This document shows, piece by piece, positions 56,735 through 64,000 of a stretch of 64,000 nucleotides of DNA. This DNA is from Ustulina deusta (lineage: Eukaryota > Ascomycota > Sordariomycetes > Xylariales > Xylariaceae). The translations under genes and the position numbers were made by a program. The notes beneath the pieces were generated by a model, which was given only the letters and a program-made list of their open reading frames with translations, did not search any database and had not been told where the DNA came from. How positions within the stretch are numbered: position 1 is the first letter of the stretch; each line of letters begins with the position of its first letter. The stretch spans positions 765,571 to 829,570 of the forward strand of contig JAJNNX010000020.1 of assembly GCA_023159155.1 (NCBI GenBank). The letters are read 5' to 3'.

Positions 56735-59703
56735 AAACTTAATAGTAAAAAATATATTTTTAGCTTTTATTAATATTATATATTTATATAGTTTATTTTA
56801 TTTAAAAAAAAGTTTATAAATAAGCTGCTAGCTAAAAACTTTATTAAATAAAATATAAACTTAAATATTACTTTTATTTTGTTTATATTTAAACTTAGGT
56901 TAATTAAACATAAGTTTATAATTAATTATTAATAAAAAAATATATATTTAAAAAATTAAATTATATTAGCTTTAAATATTAATAGTATTATATTTAATTA
57001 TTATAATACTATTTAATTTATAAAATTAAATATTATTAAAACTTTTTATTAATTGTTATTAATTATAAAATTATATTATTTTATTTTTTTTTAAACTTAT
57101 AAAAAAATATTTTAATAAAAAGTTTTATTATTTAGTAATAAACTTTTATTAATATATAAATTTAAAAACTTTTAAATAAATTTATAAATATTTATATAAA
57201 TAATATTTTAATTTATTTTAAAACTAAAAAATAATACTAAATTTATTATAAAAAAATAATTTATTGCTTATATTAAACTAAATATTAAAAAAATATTAAA
57301 AAGTTTTATTTTAATATATTTATTATTAATTATTTAAAAATAGTTATAAAAACTAAAGTAAAAATTAGAATTAATTTTATAAAAATTTAAGCAATCCTAA
57401 ATTAGAACTTTAATAATTTTAAAAATATTTAATCTATTTAGTTATTTTTTAAGCTTTATAATTATATTTATATGTTTATTTATTACGCTAATAAAATTGC
57501 TATTTTTTTAAATTAATTATTAAAAAAAAATAAGCTATTTATAATAGGACTAGAACAAAAATAAGCTTTTAAATATATAAAATTATTAGTTTATAAAATA
57601 TTTGTTTTAGTTTTTTTTAAGCTTAGCTAACTAATATAAATAAAAACAAATATTTTATATAATATAACAAAAAAAATTATTTAGTAGTAATAAAAAAATA
57701 TAACTTAAAAACTTAGAAAATATTTTTTTAAAATAATAATACTAATTAAATAAACTTATTTAATTTAAAACTATAAATTTTTAGTAATAATATAAACTTT
57801 TAGTAATAATATAAACTTTAGAATATTATTATTTAGAACTTTTTAAAACTAAGTTTTTTATAATAATTAATTATTAAGTTTTATTATATTTTTTAAATAA
57901 ATAGATTTTATTAATATAACAAATATATTAGGCCAACTTTTTATTAAACTTTAATATTATTTTTTAATACTAACTAAAATAAAAAAATATAATAGCTAAT
58001 ACTTTATTAAAAAAAATAGCTAAGCTTTTTATAATTAAAACTAAAAAAGCTAAAAAATAAATAATAGTATTAGTTCTGCTTAATAAAATACTAAGTTTTA
58101 TATTAATTATAGACTTTTTATTTAATATTTTTTAAAAAGCTAACTTAATAAACTTAATTAAATAAAAAAACTAGCTATAAAAACTAAAAAATAAAAATAA
58201 AAAGCTATATATATTTAAAATTATTTTAAATAAAACTATTTTTTTTTATATAATTTTAATTTAAAAAGCTTATATATTTTTAATTACTACATACTAAAAT
58301 TAATATAAAACAATTAAAATATTAAAATAAAAATACTACTAGCTTTACTTAAAATATAATTATAAATAATATATATATAATTATTATAATTATAAAAAAA
58401 CAAAATATTATAAAACAAAACTTCTAGCTTTTTTTATTTATTATTTATATTAGCTATAATATAGTAATATATACTAATAAATAGTAAAAACATATTATCT
58501 AATTAATAAAGTTATAACTATATATAAATATTTATAAATAAGTTTAGCTATTTAATTATAACTTTATTTAGCAAAAAAATAAATATTATAAAATTGCTAG
58601 CTATATAATATTATAAAAATCTATATAAATCTTTTAGTATATTAAATATATAAATATTAAATAATATAAAACTATTTATTTTTAAGTTTATAATAATAAT
58701 TAATAATTTTATAAGTACTAAGTATTGCTTTAATAATATTTACTACTTTTAGACCTAAAAAGCAATAAAATTAACTAATTAAAAATTAGACTAATAATTC
58801 TGTTTTTATATTAATAAATATTAAAATAATTAAAATATTAATTTTTTTACTTTAAACTTTGCATATAATTTTTTGTAATATTTATTAATTAATATATTAC
58901 TACTAAAAATAGCAATAAAAATTAAAGCATAAAACTTCCTAATAATAAATATTAGTAAAACTATTATAAATTCTAATATTAAATAATAAACATTTAAACT
59001 AGTCTATTAAACCTAGAATATTTAAAAAATAATATATAATATAGCAACTTTTATATAAAAATAATATAAGCTATAAACTAATAAAAAAAAACGCTTAATA
59101 AATTTTAAAATAAAAAACAAAGTTTTTAAAAAAAAAAAAAGTTTTGTAATACAAGTATTAACTACTAGATTAAACTTTTAGTTAGTTAAACTTTTTAAAA
59201 TTTTAAAAAAATAAAAATTTAGCTATATTTTTAATTTGTTTAATTTTTATAAAATAAAAAACCTATTTTATACTAACTAATTATAAAAAATAAATAATAA
59301 CCCTTTATTTTAATAAATCTAATTATTGTTTTTAGCTAAAAATATTAATAATAAAGCAAAATTTAAAATTATACAAATTAAACAATTAAAAATATAAAAA
59401 AAAAACAAAAAGTTATAATACTAAATTGTTTAAAAAAACTATAATTTTAATAATACTTAATACGTAGCTTAAAATTTTAAAAATATACTAATTAAACTTA
59501 ACTAATTTTATAAAACCTATAAAAAAGCTTTTAAACTTTCTATAAAATTACAAAAATAAATATATATAGCAATAACTAACAAATTTACAAGCAATTATAA
59601 AAATAATAATAAAGCAATATAATATAAAAAAACTATATAAACTTAATGTTATTAATAACTTTAAATTAAAATTATATTTAAATTTTTAGTTTAAAAAAAA
59701 TAG

Positions 59704-59947
59704 TATAATAATTAGTATAATTTATATAATTTTAGCAAAACTTGCAAGAACTTTAAACCTATATAGCAATAAAATAAAAAATCTATGCATAGATTAACCT
59801 AACTTTGCAGCTATATATATAAAGTCTATATTTATCTACCCTATAAATTTTGATTTCTTTCCTTTTTTTTTTTCTTTTTTAGCTTAAAATCTTTATCCAT
59901 AATATTAATAAACTAGTTATAGAAGCTTTACTTAACTGATTGTGACA
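59704..59947. repeat. 3' long terminal repeat
   Basis: Partner of 53866-54108. It keeps C residues in its second half (TATCTACCCTATAAA, TTCTTTCC) that are T in the 5' copy. Ends TGTGACA. Confidence 0.85.
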
Positions 59948-59952
59948 ATAGC

Positions 59953-62900
59953 TTATGCTGTAAGGACAGCGCTACTATAGAGCTTGTAACTTCTAACTAA
60001 GGCTATCTAAAAAGTTTAGCTAATAAAAACAAAATAGGCAATTAAAGCAATAAACCTAGTTATAAAAAATAAGCTTTTAGAACTATAAAATATAAAAATA
60101 ATTAAACAAACATTATACGCTTGTGCTATAAAACTGCTTAAAAATAGATAATATATATAGTTTTTTGGGTCTTTTTATTAATAACTAACTATATAATAAG
60201 ATTTTTAATAAATATTACCTAAAATATAATAATAATAAAAATTAAAGTTTAAATAAGAATTACTCTAATAAATGTTTATATATTTTATAAAAAAATAAAT
60301 ATATAAATAGGCAATACTATTTGGGTAGTTGCTTTTAAAAAACTAATAAAAAAATTTAAACTCTTTTTAGCAAGCAAACTTTTTTATAAAAAAGAGAAAT
60401 ATAACTATATTATTTGTTATAATCTTAGATATTAAAAATATTATATTATTAGGTTTTATAATAAAAAATCTTTATATAAAAACTATAACATAAAACTAAA
60501 TATTTATAACTTAATAAATAATAAATAATATATATTAGTACTAAAATATATAAACTACTATAGTTTTTATTTAGTAAACTATAAGAACTACTTATATAAG
60601 CTAAAAAAAATAAACAAAATAATTATTTTATTGTTTTAGGCTAAAATCAAAGTAATATAATAAGTAGGGCATAAAGATTATATTAATAAGAACTAATTAT
60701 TTATAGCTGTTTTAATAAATAATAAAGTAGTACTAATAGAATAACTAAGGCAATAAAACAATAGTAATAAAAAAAAAGCGTTATTTATTTTAATAAAATA
60801 ATTATTAAATAAAACTAGTATAGAAACTATAATTATAATAATTATAATATTTAGCAAAGATAATAAAAAAATAGAAAACAAGATTACTATAGCTCTAGCA
60901 ACTATTATACTAGTTATATTAGTACTATTACCTTAGACTAGGGCGCTAGCAAAAATAATAATAAAAAGTAGTACTTTTAAGCCTATAGGAATAGTAAAAA
61001 AAATAATACAAAAAGCGGCAAAAGAGCTAAAAAAGATCCCTAGATAAACTATTAAGCCTAATAATAACTAAATAAATAATAGTACGGATATATAACTAAA
61101 TAGCGCTAATAAATTAATATAGCCCTAACCCTTAGAATAATATATATAGTAGCTTAAAACATAAGATATAGCGCTAATAATTATTTAATTTTATTATAAA
61201 AATACTAAAATAAAAAAATAAATATTATAATAGTTATAGAACTATAAATAAATAAAAAAAGAAAGAAAAATATAAATATATTAGGAATATTATAACTATA
61301 GACTAGTTAATACTTAAGATATATAAGAAATAAACTAATTAAAAGTTATAATATATATAAAAATATAAGTAAGCTTTATAGTAAAAATAAAAGTTTTAAT
61401 ATATTATTAAGATTTAATATAGCTTAATATTAATAGCTATAAATTTTTAATATATTATAAAGCATTAAATATAAACATAGTAATAAATTATATTATTATA
61501 TTTAAACTATTAAAAAATTGTTTAGTAGTAAAAAATTTAAATATATATTATTTAGACTAGGAGCTTAGGGCTACTACTTTTTATAAAAAATAATAAGTTT
61601 TAAACTAGTTAGTTAAAGTTAGAATATGTTTTATAAGAATACTAAAAAAAACAATATATAAAGCAGAATATATAATAAATATATTATTTTTAAATATTTT
61701 GTTTATTAAAAATTAAATAACTAAAGAGCTTAAAACTTTATTAGATTATTAGCTATTATAAATTATATTATTATAGATAAAACTGCTATAATTATTAAAA
61801 AAAACAGTTAAGGTCCTAATTAAGAATAAAAAACTAAATTAAAAAATCTAACAAATATAAAGCTTAATATATTATTAGATATTAAGGCTGCTATAACATT
61901 TAAATAAGTAAAAAAGGTAGCAAAAGCGCTAATAATATTAATATTAACTTATATAAAAACTATTAGAACTAAAAAACAGAAACAAAACAAATTAATATTA
62001 TAGTAAATAATAGAATATATAAATATATAAATAAAGTTTAAAATATTAATTAATACTAATAAAGCAATAATTATAAAGTACTAGTTTTTTATAGTAGTAA
62101 AGAAAATAAAAACAACTTATTAAAAAAACAAAATAAATAAAGCAAAAAGTAATAAAGAACTAATAAAAGTTATAAACTAGTATAAATAAAAAAAATAATA
62201 AAAGTATTGCTATTTATTAATAGAAAAAAAGTAATAATAAAAACAAAAAAAAAATAGAATATTTTATTAAAAGTATTTTTAGAAGATTTAATATAAAAAA
62301 TAACCTGCTAATAATTGAACTTTTAAAACTTACTAATTAACTATAGCTACTCTAAAGTATTAAAATAACTATAAAAAAAGTATATAGGTATGCTATAAAA
62401 ATAATATTAATATTACTAAAAGAAAATCTAATAATAATTAAGTATCTAGCTATAGTATAGCTTATTATTAAAAAGTATTACTAAATATTATTAAAAAAAT
62501 GCTTTAAATATAATATATTTTTAAAAATCTAAAAAAAAACTAGCGTAGTTATATTACTTAAAGTAGGCAAAACAGATTTTGCTTTATATAAGTCTTAAAG
62601 ATTTATTGTTTTACTATTATATATAAAAAAGAGATTTAAAAGATTTATAGTAAGACAAATAATATAAATAGCCTTTTAAGCCGGCCTAATAAACCTATAA
62701 TATGCTAGAGCAGTACCTAAAAAGTTAGCAATAGATCTAATTGCTAGTTTAATATATAATATTAACTTAGCTCTAGCTAATAGGATAGTAGCTATACTAA
62801 TTACTATAAATATATAAGAAATATTTAATATGTTATTAGGGAATAGATTAATAAATAGGATAATAAAACAGGGCTGGCTTATAAAAATTATTAAGCTTAT

Positions 62901-64000
62901 AAGAAGTTTTCTAATAAAAAAGACAATTATTATATATCTAAAAAATACAAAAACGGAACTAAAAAATATAACCTGCGGTATACTACAAAGCTCCTTAGTA
63001 TTACTAATGCTATATATATTATATTTATACAAATTAATAAAAAGCAACCTAAGTAGGTAGAGATATATTAATAATATAATAATACTTATTATAAGGAAAA
63101 CTTTAAAACAAAACACCTAAAAAGCTAAAAGAAAAGTTAATAAAATATTTAAATATAGCTAGAACAACAAAATTACGTTTACTTTAAAAAAATTAAAAGC
63201 TATCTATTTTATTAAAAATAGAACAAAAGCTAATGTTAGATTTGGCCTATAGCTAGTAGCTGTGAAGAGAGCTAATTAAGTATGGATAGCAGGATCACTT
63301 AGTTATATAAGCGTTATAGCTTAATAATATAGCTTAGTAAGTGTAGCTAAGCTATACTTATTAGCAAGCTTATAAATAAATACTTTATAAAAGCAAAAAA
63401 GGACCTATAAGAAATAATAATAAATAAAGCAATTTAAATATATATATATAGTACATTTTATAATATTAAATCTAACAATTAAAAATTTTATTAATAGCGT
63501 TTATAACTATAATTTTTAGAAATATATAGTTTTAAAAAAAAAGCAAGTTTTATAGCTTTAGTTATTAAGCGTACTACTAATAAGTAATTTCTTTTTTATT
63601 AGAGCTACTGATCTTAATACTATAATATATATAAAATTAATAATTATTAAAAAAGCGCTATATTAAACGCTAAATAGTACTATAAAACTGCTTTTAAATA
63701 TTATATTAACTATTAAACTAAGTTTACTAAGCTTACTAAATAAATATATAACATAGTTTATTTAAATTACTGTTTAATATAAATCAAAGCTAACCAAACA
63801 ATTAATAAGTAGTATAATAACTTAGAAAGCTTAAAAATATAGCTTAATATGTTTTAAAGTTTAAATATAAGTTAAAATATAAAGTTTTTATTAATTTTAT
63901 AGCTAAAAAACTTATTAAAAACCTAACTAAATAAATAAACAAGTAACTTAATAAGGTTTTTAAAGCTTATTTAAAAAAAACTTTACGGAATACTTATCTA
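59953..64000 (+). mobile_element. Tad-like LINE (non-LTR retrotransposon), RIP-degraded, runs off the window
   Basis: Traces of both ORFs survive on +. Near 60400-60620 a Tyr-rich stretch (KYINYYSFYLVNYKNYLYK) has Tyr where LINE gag zinc knuckles have Cys and His, as expected from C:G to T:A change. At 62550-63060 the reverse-transcriptase blocks are readable: VGKTDFALYKS-RFIVLL (relatives: PGKxDYxxPKxYRPIALL), LAIDLIASLI...NRIVAIL, LLGNRLINRIIKQGW, and CGILQSSLVLLMLYILYLY in place of the GIPQGSPLSPILY block. Stops interrupt throughout. The 5' limit is unclear. 61000-62300 should hold the endonuclease and 63200-64000 the RNase H region. Confidence 0.7.

Larger units (their letters stand above)
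53861..59952. mobile_element. Full-length LTR retrotransposon destroyed by RIP
   Basis: Two direct repeats of 243 and 244 bp bound a 5.6-kb interior, and the 5-bp sequence ATAGC occurs immediately outside both (53861-53865 and 59948-59952) as target-site duplication. LTR ends read TATAAC...ATAACA (5') and TATAAT...GTGACA (3'), consistent with an ancestral TGTAAC...TGTGACA. A purine tract AAAAAAAATAG lies just before the 3' LTR, as a polypurine tract would on the plus strand. The interior is almost pure A/T with stops in all frames, so gag and pol cannot be identified and the Gypsy or Copia class is open. Length suggests a complete element. Confidence 0.85.
52930..64000. other. AT-rich isochore
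   Basis: More than 11 kb of DNA far more AT-rich than the rest, with both mobile elements inside and no intact gene. Repeat pairs in it differ mainly by C/T and G/A changes, the RIP signature. The left boundary is sharp, within about 250 bp. Confidence 0.9.

Noticed and set aside
60693..60881. 62-codon minus-strand open frame
   Set aside because: AT-composition artefact inside the RIP region.
62676..63116. 146-codon minus-strand open frame in the AT-rich block
   Set aside because: It is the reverse complement of the LINE reverse transcriptase relic and consists of Ile/Leu/Phe from A/T-rich DNA.
63861..64000. Telomere at the right end
   Set aside because: No TTAGGG repeats; the AT-rich block simply continues to the window edge.

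Overview
The window is nuclear DNA of a filamentous ascomycete (Pezizomycotina, most likely Sordariomycetes). The evidence is short GT-AG introns with CTRAC branch points, a Zn2Cys6 regulator, a DUF6604-type protein, fungal forms of STU1, GCP4 and SEC62, a Tad-like LINE, and a long AT-rich block whose mutations are almost all C:G to T:A transitions, the mark of repeat-induced point mutation (RIP). Species cannot be fixed from sequence alone.

Layout. 1-42 kb is ordinary gene-bearing euchromatin: a partial gene, GCP4 (-), a senescence-domain/spartin-like protein (-), a Zn2Cys6 transcription factor (+), a seven-exon DUF6604 protein (+), an UNC93-like transporter (-), a plant-type basic secretory protein peptidase (-), STU1/CLASP (+), a small Cys-rich protein (+), a GNAT acetyltransferase (+), a seven-exon RNase T2 (+), SEC62 (-), a serine-rich unknown protein (+), a membrane-anchored histidine acid phosphatase (+) and a cytosolic-type methionyl-tRNA synthetase gene that is broken by a stop codon and two frameshifts. 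The genes do not form an obvious pathway cluster. Two of them, GCP4 and STU1, are microtubule genes but lie 19 kb apart.

42-50 kb is a gene-poor stretch holding gene relics and two tandem tRNA-Ile(AAU) genes. 50-51 kb has one small single-pass membrane protein. A tRNA-Arg(UCG) lies at 52.4 kb, and from about 52.9 kb to the end the DNA is an AT-rich isochore. It contains a complete LTR retrotransposon shell (243/244-bp LTRs, 5-bp target-site duplication ATAGC) and, after it, a RIP-ruined Tad-like LINE whose zinc-knuckle and reverse-transcriptase blocks can still be traced.

The most unusual observation is in the two tRNA-Ile genes. Each carries the normal short tRNA intron at position 37/38 and also a second 52-54 nt insertion in the 5' strand of the anticodon stem. 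That insertion begins GTATG, ends AG and has a CTRAC branch-point-like motif exactly 9 nt before its end, so it looks like a small spliceosomal intron. The mature tRNA parts of the two genes differ at one base, while the two insertions are unrelated in sequence except at these signals.
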